Assembly (NCBI GenBank): GCA_910574455.1
Contig: CAJSYZ010000012.1
Span: forward strand, 1,481,317-1,545,316
DNA from: Trichaptum fuscoviolaceum
Taxonomy: Eukaryota > Basidiomycota > Agaricomycetes > Hymenochaetales > Trichaptaceae
Direction of reading: 5' to 3'
Length of the DNA stretch: 64,000 bases
Shown here: positions 42,835-54,874 of the stretch, piece after piece
Position numbering within the stretch: the stretch's first letter is position 1
Layout: each line of letters opens with the position of its first letter
Made by a program: the position numbers and the translations under genes
Notes under the pieces: model-generated
Databases searched by the model: none
What the model saw: only the letters and a program-made list of their open reading frames with translations
What the model was told of the DNA's origin: nothing

Positions 42835-45457
42835 TCAATCAATCGTGATTAGCTCTGGTTCGTCTTCCAACTTATCGTTGAGGTCGTCAAGTATAAGCAA
42901 CCCATCTTCATCGAGTTTCCGCTTCTTACTAGGGCTCGAAAGTGGAGGAACTCCATTCGACTTCGGTCTTTTCGATGGCCGTGCCTCAACATCGTCTTCA
43001 TTATCCAAAGCACGTTTCCGAGAAGTTGAAAGTGAGATAGGTGAAGGCTTCCGCGGAGGTTTGGCTTTTGTCGGTGGAATCGGAAGAGGAGATGGAAGGA
43101 TAAGCGAAGGACCGTCATGTGGGTGATTAGGTCTGAAAATCGAAGGGCGTGAGTGATGCGTGTAAGATAATGAGGCAAAGATTTGGTGACCAATAAATAA
43201 CTTACGGTAATGAAGTTATTGCAACAGCAAGTGTTGCCAGCTCTCCGTCTTCATCGACAATAGTCAAGAACTTGCCCTGCGTAACACCCAGACTGGCTAG
43301 TGTCCGGTCCTCATTATCATTGAAATCCGGGTCATACAACAATCTTTTATCCTCATACACGCTCACATCCCTCGAACCCGTACCGTTCCCATCTCCCTCT
43401 CCAAGAAGCCCAGTCACCACATCACTGATAGTGGTGCGTTCTGAGTCACACTGGATGTCGACATACATGTCATTGCACACACCGCACTCCTTCGAGGGCT
43501 GTCCCGCCATGCAGGCGTTCAGAGGAACTTCGGGCTTGCGCTGCAAATGTACGTTTCGCATGCCATTGTAGCTCTTGCGCAAAAGCTGGAGTGCTTGTAA
43601 AACGATTATTCCGGCTATGATAGCGTTGGTCGTTGCAATGGCTGGGATAATGTTGCCAGCCATCTCTAGATTGGAGTTTAGGGTTAGGTCTTGATGCTTA
43701 TGCGTGAAAATCCACGAACCTTTGATTTCCCAGCGGCTTTTCCCTGGAATTCCGTAAGCGGCGGATCGAAGATTCGACGCTGCAGTAACAAAGTCAAGGG
43801 TATCATCGTCATCCTTATCGAATGAGATGGTCTCTTCTCCATTACGCAGTCGCGCAGCAAGACGATGTGTACTGAGCATTAGGACGTCAAGTGGATGTTT
43901 TAGTTTAAACGAAAATTAAGCTCACCTTGATACGAAAAGTACCAGATTCTCTTGTAAGGATAATTCTTTTTGATCTTTGAGGCCTGATGCGCCAGAAGTT
44001 CCATTCGCTGGTGGTTTACCATTTGGAATGGCAGATGACGATGCAAAGCCATTCTGATGCGCCTTGTTGTCTGTATCTTTGGATGATGATGCGGGGTTTG
44101 AGTATGCACCTCTCGTCGGCAGGGAGAAAGTGCCATCGCCAATCTGGTCAAAGTCCAGCGGCACAGGTGGTTCTCGAGATTTCCACATATCGGCCATGCT
44201 TAACAGATTCTTAATATCATTGGTGAAGACCTTATTCGAAGTTGCTCTTTAGCGAAAATATGTGGTCAGAATAGGTTATGCTAGATACCTTCGTGAAAGC
44301 CAGTCGAGCGGGATCGGAGCTTCCCGACCCATTCGGTGAGGTGCCATTCACAGAGGAAGAAGACTCCTGGGGCGCTCGTAGCAAACGGCGTACGGCGCTG
44401 AACGCTTGTGCTTCCTTTCGGAGATTCGCAATTTCTTGTGCTGCAACAGATAATTATCAGCATAAGAAATGGATATGTTGCCTCCTTCCCATTAACGATA
44501 GACAGTCCGGGGATGTAGAGAACGACTGAGAATATACAGACCATTTTCACCCGCCTTTAGAGCGTCATCTAAGTCGTCCTCGCCTTCTTCGGTTTCACCA
44601 AACAGTTGCCTACTTATCATCAGTACGGCTCGAATAACTCGTCCCTTAAGCACTCACGGTATCAGATAGCTCTTCGCCCAGACAATGCAATGTATTGGTT
44701 GACTGGGTGTACTCCGGATGGTGCAAACAGGGAAGGTCTTCGGAGTCGGCTTAGGCAGGCAGTCAAAGCACTCTGTTCTGCCTTTCACAATAGGTTGTAC
44801 TTGCCCGAGATAGCCCGCCGTCCCGGACTCTACTAACGGGACGGAAGCTGCGAGGCACATTTTGTTCACATGTCGCCGAGCGTCTGTTACGATGAAGCAT
44901 AATTCAGATATAGTTTTCGAACGAATTGTAAGACCTTGCCTAAGTTATCCAACGCGTTCAAGACTATGTCAAAGCCCCGAAACCATGCGACATCAAATTG
45001 CGCATCCTTGATATTTGCGTGGATAGGTTTGATTCGTACGGATGGATTGAACTGCTGAGCTGTCCGGGCCGCCACCTAATATAACCAGTGATTAATAACA
45101 ATACACCATTAAAGTATCACTCTCCGAGACTTGCCATAGCTTTCGACTGTTTAATGTCTTTCTTGCGAAACAGAAACTGCCTATTGAGATTTGACAAGTC
45201 GATGGTATCAAGGTCCAACAACGTAATGTTGCCAAAGCCTGAGAGAACGACATTTTTCACTGCAAAATTAGATCCTCCTTGAGCTTCATAGATACATTTT
45301 ATGAAATGATTTAGGTCTACGTACAGAGTTCGCACCCTATCCCTCCAGCGCCGACCACCAACACCTTGACTTGCGAAAGTCGGGCGCGCTGCTCCTCGCC
45401 AAGCACGGCCTCCGCGTGAGATATCCTCGAGCGCTTTCGAGCTGGTTCATCCGACAT
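42835..45457 (-). CDS. UBA2: SUMO-activating enzyme catalytic subunit Uba2
   Basis: About ten exons from [20 protein letters not shown] at 45457. Uba2 pairs with Aos1 to adenylate SUMO and take it as a thioester. Visible: the nucleotide-binding [40 protein letters not shown] and [20 protein letters not shown]; zinc-ligand CFDC; and [16 protein letters not shown], whose first Cys is the expected catalytic residue. [19 protein letters not shown] starts the second half. The adenylation-domain end is [19 protein letters not shown], followed by CGVCNDM (second zinc pair) and the ubiquitin-fold domain ([14 protein letters not shown]). The C-terminal tail is basic with KRPKS and KKRKLDE, probable nuclear signals. 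Complete and intact. Confidence 0.94.
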
Positions 45458-45703
45458 TGTCGTACGTTAGTTTCTCGTTCGCCAGTGCGTGGTATAGGAA
45501 AGGATGGACGGCGTTGGCAGTTTGGAAGTCGCGTCCACAGCGTCAATAACTTCGTTCTCGCTTCAAAGCTCGTTATTTGGTCACGTGATGCCAATTAGCT
45601 ACCGCGCACTGGCAGCTCGTTTGAGCACTTTCAAGTTGAAAGAGAACGACCACCACACTTTATCGTAACTCCTAGACTACTGACAAGCTCATTATCAAAA
45701 AGC
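45458..45703. promoter_or_regulatory. Bidirectional promoter, UBA2 / NAE1
   Basis: 246 bp separate the two divergent ATG codons, leaving little room for independent promoters. It contains CACGTGA (about 45580), a possible E-box/Cbf1-type site. The shared control is inference from spacing. Confidence 0.55.
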
Positions 45704-47707
45704 CATGAGTGACTCTCAAGATATAGAGACCGTGACGACAGCTGTCCAAACACAACAGTACGTGGTAAACTTCGGCGCATATATTCCGTACACTGTTCAA
45801 CGTCGGCGCATAGATCAGCTCAACCAGACAGTAAGACACGCCGATACGATCGCCAACTGCGGTGAGATATAATCATCTCTTTGTGTATGTCTGATATCTG
45901 AAAGAGGTCTGCGCCAGGTTGTGGGCGGCATCAGGCCAAAACGCGCTTGAGTCAGCGCGTGTGCTCGTGGTGTCTGCATCAGCTACTTCTACCTCGATCC
46001 TCAAGAATCTCGTTCTTCCTGGAGTTGGTCACTTCACAATCCTAGACCCTGAGACCGCCACGCAAGAAGATGCCGGGAATAACTTCTTCTTGGAGGGTCC
46101 TGACAGTGTCGGCAAGTCAAGGGCGGAGGAGGCTGTCCGTCTATTGCTTGAGCTGAATGAAAGTGTTGAGGGTGTGGCGGATACAAGAGTGAGTGAAAAA
46201 ATTCTAGTGACGATCATGCATGACTTTGACATACGTTATTTCCAAGCAAATTTCTGCTCTATTAACAGACGCCTCTTACCTTGCTACATTCAGCCTCGTA
46301 ATCGTACATAACCTGCCCGCCGATCTCTTAGATCCTCTAGCAAAACTTCTATGGTCGGATACATCGCTTCCGCCACTAATTATCGTACGATCTGCAGGCT
46401 TTCTTGCAGACTTCTACATTCAGATTCACGAGCATACTAGTTAAGTACATCTAATAAAGGTGACGCGTTCACATTACTAACCTTGCACCTCTATTCAGTC
46501 GTCGATTCACATCCTGATACTGCACCCTCACTACGGATAGACAAACCGTTCCCTGCACTACTTATTCACGCGAAGAAACTCGACTTTGATAAAATGGATG
46601 TTACAGACCACAGACATATTCCATACGTTATCATTCTTGTACGTGTGATGGAAGACTGGAAAGCTAGCGTAAGGCATTCCTCCCAGTTAACAATACATGT
46701 CTCATATAATCCGAATACAGCATGATGGAAGTCCTCCAAAGACATACGCTGAAAAGAATGAGTTTAAGAAATTAATAACAGCGATGAAAAAGAAAGCCGA
46801 CGAAGAGAACTTCGACGAAGCCGTCCAGCAAGCCTATCGTGCATGGACCGAAACCAAAGTGCCTTCTGAAATTGCTGAGCTCTTCTCCGATCCTGCATTA
46901 TCCTCCCTTGGCCCTTCGTCGCAGCCGTTCTTCCACCTGCTCTCTGCACTGAAGGAATTCGTGGAGCGCTCGCCGGGGAAGACGCTCCCGCTGTCGAGCA
47001 CGCTGCCGGATATGAAGTCAGACACCGCGAACTACATACATCTGCAAAAACTGTACAAGGCACGCGCGGAAGAGGAGAAGGCGCAGTTCGCTACGATTTT
47101 GAGAGAAAGAGGTGTCCAGGTCGATCCGGCTATGATTGACGAGTTCGTACGCAACGCACATGGGTTGAAGATCATTCGCGGGAAGCGATGGGGAACGCTC
47201 GGGGAAGATCCGGCTTCGTTAGGTGAATTTACTGTCCTTCCTAACGAGTAAATCACACCAACGATGTTTTCTTTTCAGCATCCTCACTCATGTCATCGCC
47301 GAAAGAAACTGCAACGCACCTTGCGCTGAGCGCGCTGTCGGACTATTTATCTAAAAACCCCACAACAACACCTTCCGAGGAGCAGCTCACGTCATACATC
47401 GTTAATGCCTTGCCCTCTGGGACTGAACTTCCGGAGGAAGTTGAGCACGCAGTTGGAGAAGTGTGAGTGCTTCCCCGTTCCTCTCCCCCTTTAGGCGAAG
47501 GGACTCTTTGAAATCTCCCGTTGATCCCTATGCTTTTCTTTTGACAGCGCTCGGACACCCACAGCGGACTTGCCCAACACAGCTGCGTTCCTCGGCGGGT
47601 TGGTTGCTCAGGAGGCAATCAAGATTATAACGAGGCAGTACGTGCCCGTGCGAAGCGCCTGCGTGATAGATATGATCGGAAGCTGGACGGGTACTATCAG
47701 TGTTTAA
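45704..47707 (+). CDS. ULA1: NEDD8-activating enzyme E1 regulatory subunit (NAE1/Ula1)
   Basis: About eight exons from MSDSQDIETVTTAVQTQ. The second exon restores the family start KTRRYDRQLRLWAASGQ, then ALESARVLVVSASATSTSIL and LVLPGVGHFTILDPET. This subunit pairs with Uba3 to activate NEDD8/Rub1 for cullin modification. The pseudo-adenylation fold lacks the catalytic Cys half, as expected. Later segments are SLVIVHNLP, PPLIIVRSAGFLADFYIQ, YAEKNEFKKLITAM, GLKIIRGKRWG and the conserved end TPTADLPNTAAFLGGLVAQE with IKIITRQYVPV. A non-obvious intron (47221-47276, donor GTGAAT) is needed to pass from EDPASLA to SSLMSSPKET; without it the frame ends early at VLPNE. Predicted soluble, nuclear/cytosolic. 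Confidence 0.92.
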
Positions 47708-48428
47708 TAGTGCTCCTCAGTTACACTTGCGCAGGAATTTATTCAAGTTGGATTCGCCTCCTCTTCGACTACTCTGGATCAATCTTAGAAAAAGACAAGT
47801 TAGAATGAAATTGTATTATACGGCTAACGGTGCACTAGTGGGGCGAAGATAAGGTGAACTGTGATTACAATACTTATCGTTGTTCTAAGCTTTTTGCGGG
47901 AGCGACCGATTATGTATTCCGAGTCCCGGTCATTTGAAGGCGTCAAGGGATCTGCTAAGTATTTAGACTTGATATACATGTATGCTCTTCATTGATATAA
48001 GTGCGAGTTGAGATGCGTTTGCACCGTTTATCCCATAACGGCGAAAAATTTCCCCATCACCGCGTGTCCGACTCATTCGCAACTGCCGAAGATGCGCTAC
48101 GAAGGAAAATTTGAACAACAGATGTTCAGAAAGAAGGTGTTAGACCTAAAATTAGCTCGGTGTCGATCGTGAATGTGTAAAAATACACTCGGCATTACTC
48201 GGAATCTCGGCCGGCATCAAGCATGCTACAAATATCTTTCTAATTTTGTCTTTTGTGTTGTAAAACATACACGCGCTGGCAGCCGCCGGAACGAGACATA
48301 GCATAGGCATGATGCGTTTGATTTATTTCATATTTATAAGCCGATGGGGAAGCTGTTTCCCTGCATCAGTAGGATGAGAACACGATAAGGCTGTCATACA
48401 TGTCCGCAAACGAGTTTCCCATCAATCC
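47708..48428. other. Intergenic, no supported gene
   Basis: 3' flank of the NAE1 gene. A+T-rich with no coding or RNA feature I can support. Confidence 0.4.
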
Positions 48429-49361
48429 ATGTATGCGCATACAGATGAGCTTGAACGTGGAATGATTGAGATTAGCATTCCATTTCCGTTGACCGATGAT
48501 CGATGGCTTCAAGAAAGGGAGGGAAGTGCTGATGACTGGAAGTGCCTTCTGTGCAAGCTGATGCGTGATATCGCTCGGAAGAGTCCAAAAAAAATCGGTG
48601 AAATTCCACTGTGCCAAGATCATGTATGCGCTTGTAACAGTGATGCTGGGGACTTTGATCGGAGGTTATCCTCGACCTCATTACACATTTTCTCCTTTTC
48701 ACTCTTCCTTCTTGCTCATCGGGCACACTCGGACCCGGAAGCATCGCGAGGGATCTACAAAAAGATCTTCATCTTTGTGGCTCATGCACAATATCCAAAG
48801 TCTCCTGACCCACATGAACTCTTACCAAACAAGGCCGCAAAATCCATGGCATTGTGCGTTTGTTGTCATGGAGAGCATACAGTATGCTGGTCGATGGGCT
48901 GGATGTCGCTTGTAACTTGCGCTAAAGTAGCCGTCGAGAAAGGATGTGAAGAGTACTTCTGGCTTTGTGTGCGGAGAGCCCAGAACGGTCTTCGGTCTGT
49001 TCATCACGTATATCTTTCCCCTTTGTGCCCACCCGAGAAAGAACATTCGGCGTTTTACCCTCGCATGTCACCTGTGGTTGGCATTTTTGGCATAACCTCC
49101 GTACTGCATCTGTATTTCATCAGAGCGAGAGCGACGACTCCCGAGGACACAAGGCGAGCTCCGGAACGGCGATCTTGTGCCTATGTGCCTTCCGAGTTAG
49201 CCAATTTCGGAAATATCTCGAAATTAACGGCAATAAATGGAGCTGAACTTTTGCTCGAATTTATCTTTCGTATTACTCCTCAGACTTGGATGGTGCTGGA
49301 TATCCAAGGAAGCAGAGAATTGAGGAGTGGTGCAACTACGTATACTATGTGGCCGCTGTAG
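48429..49361 (+). CDS. Hypothetical 310-codon open frame
   Basis: An uninterrupted frame of 310 codons from MYAHTDELERGMIEISIPFP, far longer than chance frames nearby. The composition is odd: many Cys and His (CVCCHGEHTVCW), Trp and Arg, two short hydrophobic runs (FSFSLFLLAH; VVGIFGITSVLHLYFI). No family or domain is recognised and there are no flanking splice signals of note. It may be an orphan gene, a relic, or a chance frame. It lies alone in a 2.1-kb gap between the NAE1 and glyoxal oxidase genes. Confidence 0.25.
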   Translation: MYAHTDELERGMIEISIPFPLTDDRWLQEREGSADDWKCLLCKLMRDIARKSPKKIGEIPLCQDHVCACNSDAGDFDRRLSSTSLHIFSFSLFLLAHRAHSDPEASRGIYKKIFIFVAHAQYPKSPDPHELLPNKAAKSMALCVCCHGEHTVCWSMGWMSLVTCAKVAVEKGCEEYFWLCVRRAQNGLRSVHHVYLSPLCPPEKEHSAFYPRMSPVVGIFGITSVLHLYFIRARATTPEDTRRAPERRSCAYVPSELANFGNISKLTAINGAELLLEFIFRITPQTWMVLDIQGSRELRSGATTYTMWPL

Positions 49362-49858
49362 CATACATACATCATTTGTGTCAGGTGGAGATAGCAGAGA
49401 GTGTAATGAAATCTCACCGAGCCTCTGTATTTAGAATGTCCGGTAGCAGTAGTCTTGTAGCTCGATTTCGGTATGATATGTGCAGAAAATACTACTGATT
49501 CCAGCTAACTGAAACGTTCGAGAAGGAGAGGAAGCAAAGGCGTGGAAGTGACGTCGGCATGCGATTACATAAAGTTTGCCGGCTCGGATTCGGAAGCGTG
49601 CATATGCTCAATTAGGCGTGGAAACGTTGATGTCGGCACAGCATTTCTATTTTTGGCGGTTGGGATGTGGGATTTATTTATTACAAAAAGAAAAGCAGCC
49701 ATCACGCTCCCCTCTTTCATCCCTCCCACCAACCCACGCCGCAACCGTCTCCTCTCGTCCTCCTTCACCATTTCTCTCTTATTTCCAGAGATTTGTCTCG
49801 TCCACGCCAGAGACATTTAACGACCCGTCTTTCTCTTGACAACCTCTAATCCTTGGCC

Positions 49859-52205
49859 ATGCTCACCCCTGCAGCATGGCTGGCAGCATCGCTGCTGGCA
49901 CCCGCACTCCCTGCCTATGCGCAATCCGCAGGTTCAATCGTCCAGGCTGGAAATACTCTCGTATCCGCTATGATGGTAGGGTAATGCAGTTATTAGTCTG
50001 TGTAATTTACATTGACTTGTGCAATAGTTGTTCGTGGGGAATGAAGAAAAGGTCTACATCCTTGATAAAGCAGAAGGCAACCCTGGAACCATTAACGGCC
50101 ATCCTCCCTGGGGTGCTGTCTACGACCTTCCCTCGAACAAAGCTGAGCTGATGGATGTTGCCACCAACGTCTTCTGTGCATCCGGAATGCATCTGCCGAA
50201 CGGTTCGTTTGTGACTTTCGGTGGTAACGGCGCGGTGGGCCCGGGGGGCAACTTGGGTTCAGTCAACGATGGCTTCACTGGCTCTTTTGATGCTACCTAC
50301 GAAGACTTCGATGGGCGCAAGTCCATTCGCGTACTGAATCCCTGTACGGGTGATGTTACTTCGCAGGGTGCTCAGTGTCAGTGGTACGACAACGCAACCT
50401 TCATATCGATGCAGAAGGCTCGCTGGTATTCTGCAGCTGAACCTCTTGGCGATGGCTCTATTGCAATCATCGGAGGTTTTGTGAATGGTGGCTACGTCAA
50501 TCGCAACTTCCCCAATGTTGACCCTGCGACAGAAGGGGGTGCCGCCGAGCCTACGTACGAATTTTATCCCTCCAAGGGTGACGCCGCTGTTATGCAGTTC
50601 ATGATCTCTACATCGGGTCTGAATGCATATGCACATTCGTTTTTGATGGCTTCCGGTAAGATGTTCCTCCAGGCGAACTTGTCGACGATTCTCTGGGATC
50701 CCTTAAGCAACAACGAAACACCATTACCGCCTATGCCCAATGGCGTGGTCCGCGTGTACCCTGCCTCGGGTGCCACTGCAATGCTCCCCCTGACCCCCGC
50801 GAACAACTACACCCAGACTATCCTCTTTTGCGGTGGCTCGGCCATGCCTGCGGACGCATACGGAGATTACTCGAATCCTGCCATTAACACATGGGACTTC
50901 CCCGCATCGACGGATTGCCAGCGAATTACACCAGAACCCCAAGACGGTTCATCCCCTGTCTATGTACAAGATGATGATATGCTCGAATCGCGCACGATGG
51001 GTCAGTTCGTTGCGCTTCCGGACGGCACTTTGCTTGTTGTGAACGGTGGCCTAAACGGTACAGCTGGTTACGCTCAAAAGACCGGCCAGACGCCTAACTT
51101 TAATGACATGCCCTTCGGTATGTCGCTCGCTTCTGGACCAGTTATGACGCCCGCCATCTACAACCCGAATGCACCAGCTGGTTCCCGTTGGTCTCGTGAT
51201 AAATTTGGCTCGTCTAACATTCCACGTCTATATCACTCTTCTGCCATTCTTCTCCCTGACGCCTCTGTCTTGATTGCTGGGTCCAACCCGAATGTTGATG
51301 TTAACACGTCAACTGTTTTCCCGACGACCTACCAGGCTGAGATTTTCTATCCATCCTACTTCTCTGCTGCGACTCGCCCGCAACCTCAGGGCGTCCCAAC
51401 GTCATTGACATACGGTGGACAATACTTCAATATCACGGTGCCTTCTTCGTCGTACTCGGGCTCAGCAAACGACGCCGCCTCGAACTCATCCGTCTGGCTC
51501 ATGCGCCCTGGCTTTACGACTCATGCAATGAACATGGGTCAGCGAGCGGTGCAGCTTAACACTTCCTATACTGTGAACTCCGATGGTTCGTTCGTACTCC
51601 ATGTCTCGCAGCCACCACCGAACCCGAACCTTCTACAGCCTGGCCCCGTCTTCGTCTTCACCACCGTCAAGGGTATCCCGTCGAACGGTACTCTCGCCAT
51701 CGTCGGTAACGGCCAGATCGGCACCCAGCCTACTCAGGACCCCGTGCCCCTTCCGAACCCTGTACGCCTAGACACCGCGTCCGGCTCTGCGGATCCGAGC
51801 AGCACCAGTGGCTCTGGATCCGGTTCTAGTAGCGGCGATGCGTCAGGTAGCACATCTCACACTGGCGCAGTGATCGGTGGTATCGTCGGTGCGATCGCCG
51901 TTGTTGGTATCCTCGGCGCAATCCTAGGTATCTGCTTACAGCGCCGTCGCCGTGCTGCCGCATCCGCAGCTGCGCGCAACGCTGTGGGTATGGGCCCAAC
52001 CTCTCTTGGGGCACGTGCCGCGGCTGCAGCGGGTATGGGTATGCACCAGCGTGACTCGGACGCTGCACCTCTAGCGCATCAGAACGAGTGGAATGCGTCG
52101 AGCATGTCGCTGAACCGGGCGGCGAGCCCGTACAAGGACACACCCGCTGCGAGCGGCGAGTTTGATCCGTATATGCCGCAGCCTGGGCAAGGGAGGCGAT
52201 ATTAG
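49859..52205 (+). CDS. Glyoxal oxidase-like copper radical oxidase (AA5), membrane-anchored
   Basis: Two exons, 49859-49975 and 50028-52205, give 764 aa. These extracellular enzymes oxidise aldehydes such as glyoxal and release H2O2 for lignin peroxidases. A signal peptide (MLTPAAWLAASLLAPALPAY-A) starts the protein. Expected metal-site and cofactor regions are NVFCASGMHLPNG (Cys of the Tyr-Cys cofactor), KARWYSAAEPLGDGS (cofactor Tyr), RLYHSSAILLPDASV (axial Tyr and His) and GFTTHAMNMGQR (His). Kelch-like blade motifs recur and N-glycosylation sites are frequent. After a Ser/Gly/Asp-rich stalk there is a transmembrane helix (GAVIGGIVGAIAVVGILGAI) and a basic RRRRAAAS stop-transfer, so it is probably tethered at the plasma membrane with a cytosolic Ala-rich tail. 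Suggests a wood- or litter-decaying fungus. Confidence 0.95.
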
Positions 52206-53241
52206 AGCCTCGTTCGCTTTGTTTCCTCTTTTTGCTCTTTGTTCTCGTCTTTTTCATGTGTGCTGTTGTCGTCATCGCAAAATCTCCCCAGTGTATCTAT
52301 CCACCCGCATCCTATCCCTCATCCTTTCTCATTCACGGACCTCACTCTCATCTGGTAGGCGTAACTACATACATACATAAACTCCCGCCCCGTGCTGAGC
52401 CTTAATTCCAACTATAAGGACTCTTCCTTTGCTTTCTTAGCCTTCTACTCTCCTCTTATATTCACTATTCATCATTCTCGCTTTGCTTGAACCTTTGGAT
52501 AAGGGGGTGCTTGATGGACCCTGATTTGTTTACTGCTGTCGTTCATTGCTCCTACTGGCTTCACGCTCGTTTCCCGTTCTTCACCACTTCTTTTCTTTAT
52601 TTCTCAAGTCACGCTCGCGCCCGCGCATGCCGAATATCGTAGCACGAATATCTTAGCATACCAAAAGAAATACTAGTTTGTTCGGACATGAATTGATTCT
52701 TTGAAAGTCCTCGGATTGGTAAAACTTGGCAAGCTTCAGGCCTGCCCTGTAAAAATTGCGAGTAACCTTATTGACTCAGTTCTACTTCACTTCCAACCAT
52801 CAAAACGCAGCACACCCTTGAAGGGCTTAATAATGCGTTGGAATCACTGGTGCCTGTGACGCGCTCAAATTGCTAAATGGCCTTCTACACTTCTTAAGAA
52901 ATGCGCGTTTAAGTTAAGGAGTTAGTACATTGGGGCGACCCAAACTTTACATGGTATGCAATTTTATCGCTTGGCTGTAGCAGAGGTCTCAAAAGATGAC
53001 TTAAGTGATCCCTTGACTTATTTTTTGATGAGAATTTCTGCGTCCGGGGTTGGACTTTCCCTTTAGAACCCATGATCGACGCGTTCCCGTCACCGAAACT
53101 CGAGAGATCCTAAACACCGTGACTCAAACTGTACTGCGGTCACTACTACTTACTATCTACTACCTCACCTCCGCCTCGTCAATGTCAGTCTTCTCCTCAC
53201 GACAAATTCCATAGATTTACTCATTCCAACCTTTTCTTACA
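52206..53241. other. Intergenic, no supported gene
   Basis: About 1 kb. Pyrimidine-rich 3' flank of the glyoxal oxidase gene, then A+T-rich sequence and the promoter of the Ies6 gene. No other gene found. Confidence 0.45.
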
Positions 53242-54224
53242 ATGCCAATCATGACACTGCGTAGGCCTCCAAAGGGCGGAAACAAACGCAAGGCTGCGTC
53301 AGCACTTGCTACACCCAGCGAAGCACCATCCGTTCCGCAAACACCTGTACGTTGAGAATACAGTATTGTTTGAACCTCCGATCTTCTTATATACGAATGG
53401 ACCTTTCACTATCACTTTCACGATAACCTCTTGTTGCCGTCCGTGTTGACTTGTGGTCGCTTGCGTAACTGGCAGACATTCGCGGAGTCCCTGTCGTACC
53501 TCGCGTATGCTCGTCCTTTCAAGAACCCCGCGTACACGAAGAATGCCAATCGGAGGACGAAGAACCTGAAGACTGTGCTCACACAGGAGCGCGAGCGCGA
53601 GCGGACTGAGCGAGAACGCAGACGTGCCGAACGAGAGGAGCGTATGGACGTTGATGTACCCGCATCTACTGCCGAAGGCGTAGAAGAGTCGGAGGAGAGG
53701 AAGGAAAGGAAAGAGAGCCCAGAAGAGGAGGAAGACATACCTTCGTGTACGTTCAGAGATAAATACTTCGGTTGATTCTTTTACTAATGTCGTTTTCTTA
53801 TCTGCAGACGCGTCTATAGAGGCTCCTCCTTCGTTCTTGCCACAGAAGAGGTACTGCGATATCACAGGTCTGGAAGTGCGTAAATTTGTCTCAGGCTGTG
53901 CACCCATTTACTCCTCATACTTGACCCCGACCATCCTTCCCGTTCGCTCGCCTTGTGCCTCCCTCTCTCTCTGAACACTGTCCCTCCTTATAACTACTTA
54001 CTTCCCTTTTATCTGATTCCAGGCACCTTACACCGATCCTGCAACAGGCTTGCGGTATCACGACAAAAGCATATACGAGTTCATTAAGAGTTTGGTGCGT
54101 ATCCTGATCTTAGTCCTTTCTACCCGCTGTTCAAGTTGCAAGCACTTACACGGGCTTATTCCAGAACACGAGCACAGTGAAAGAGTACCTTGCACTGCGT
54201 GGCGTGAATCCGATCGTAAAATAA
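53242..54224 (+). CDS. IES6: INO80 complex subunit Ies6 (YL1_C domain)
   Basis: Five exons (53242-53346, 53476-53746, 53808-53875, 54023-54094, 54165-54224) give 191 aa. Ies6 binds Arp5 within the INO80 chromatin remodeller in the nucleus. The N terminus is basic (RRPPKGGNKRKAA), then FAESLSYLAYARPFKNPAYT, a long R/E charged helix and an acidic patch. The C-terminal YL1_C domain reads RYCDITGLEAPYTDPATG, LRYHDKSIYEFIKSL and ends EYLALRGVNPIVK. All junctions fall in frame. The YL1_C end is shared with Vps72, but the short total length and ending identify Ies6. Confidence 0.92.
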
Positions 54225-54364
54225 TTTCTTGAACTCTTTGGTATGCTGATATGTACTTGTTTGAAGTTGTCAATGCTTGTCTTGAGTTTGGTTGATCTTG
54301 TACTTGTAAAGTTAGGGGATACTGACTTGGTGTTGAGTGGCTAACTGCTCAATTTCCAAACATA

Positions 54365-54449
54365 TCCCTGGTAGTATATCGGTTTAGTACACGCGCCTGT
54401 CATTATATTATGGCCGCGCGAGAGCGGGGTTCGACTCCCCGCCAGGGAG
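54365..54449 (+). tRNA. tRNA-Asp (GTC), intron-containing
   Basis: Same exons as the gene at 7749-7837 apart from one T for C in the D loop (GGTTTAG). The 12-nt intron (TTATATTATGGC) follows CTGTCA, leaving 73 nt. Acceptor, anticodon and T stems pair fully. Confidence 0.93.
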
Positions 54450-54637
54450 TAATTCCTCTAAAGTGGTCTTTTAATCGTGGAGAAGAAATGCGACAGACCA
54501 TAGTCCTGTACGGCGGTCTGCGATCTCAATCTTGTATACTCTGGCAATTGGGTCAGGCAAGTTTTTCTCACCTTGCTTATTTATACCCTGTGCACAAGAA
54601 ATCAGAAAAAAAAAAACGACTCCCAAAGCAGTAAAAA

Positions 54638-54721
54638 CTCCCTGGCGGGGAGTCGAACCCCGCTCTCGCGCGGCCTAATACAATGACAGGCGCGTGTACT
54701 GAACCGATATACTACCAGGGA
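54638..54721 (-). tRNA. tRNA-Asp (GTC), intron-containing
   Basis: Exons identical to the 7749-7837 gene. The intron is 11 nt (TTGTATTAGGC), leaving 73 nt. It converges with the tRNA-Asp gene at 54365-54449, 188 bp away. The A run at 54606-54617 is T on the coding strand, 20-30 bp past the 3' end, and can serve as the Pol III terminator. Confidence 0.93.
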
Positions 54722-54874
54722 TATGTTGATGAGATATACTGTGTAAATAAGATATGTACACAACAGATTTAGTTATTGCCTCAGGCTCACGTGATGACGC
54801 GTCGCGATGAGGTTGACTTGGCTCGAAACCTTCTGACTGGCACTTCTTCTACGTCGTTCTTAACTGCGTGTACT

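Noticed and set aside
50259..50942. Minus-strand frames of 72-125 codons
   Set aside because: They lie antisense within the glyoxal oxidase coding exon and show no family features.
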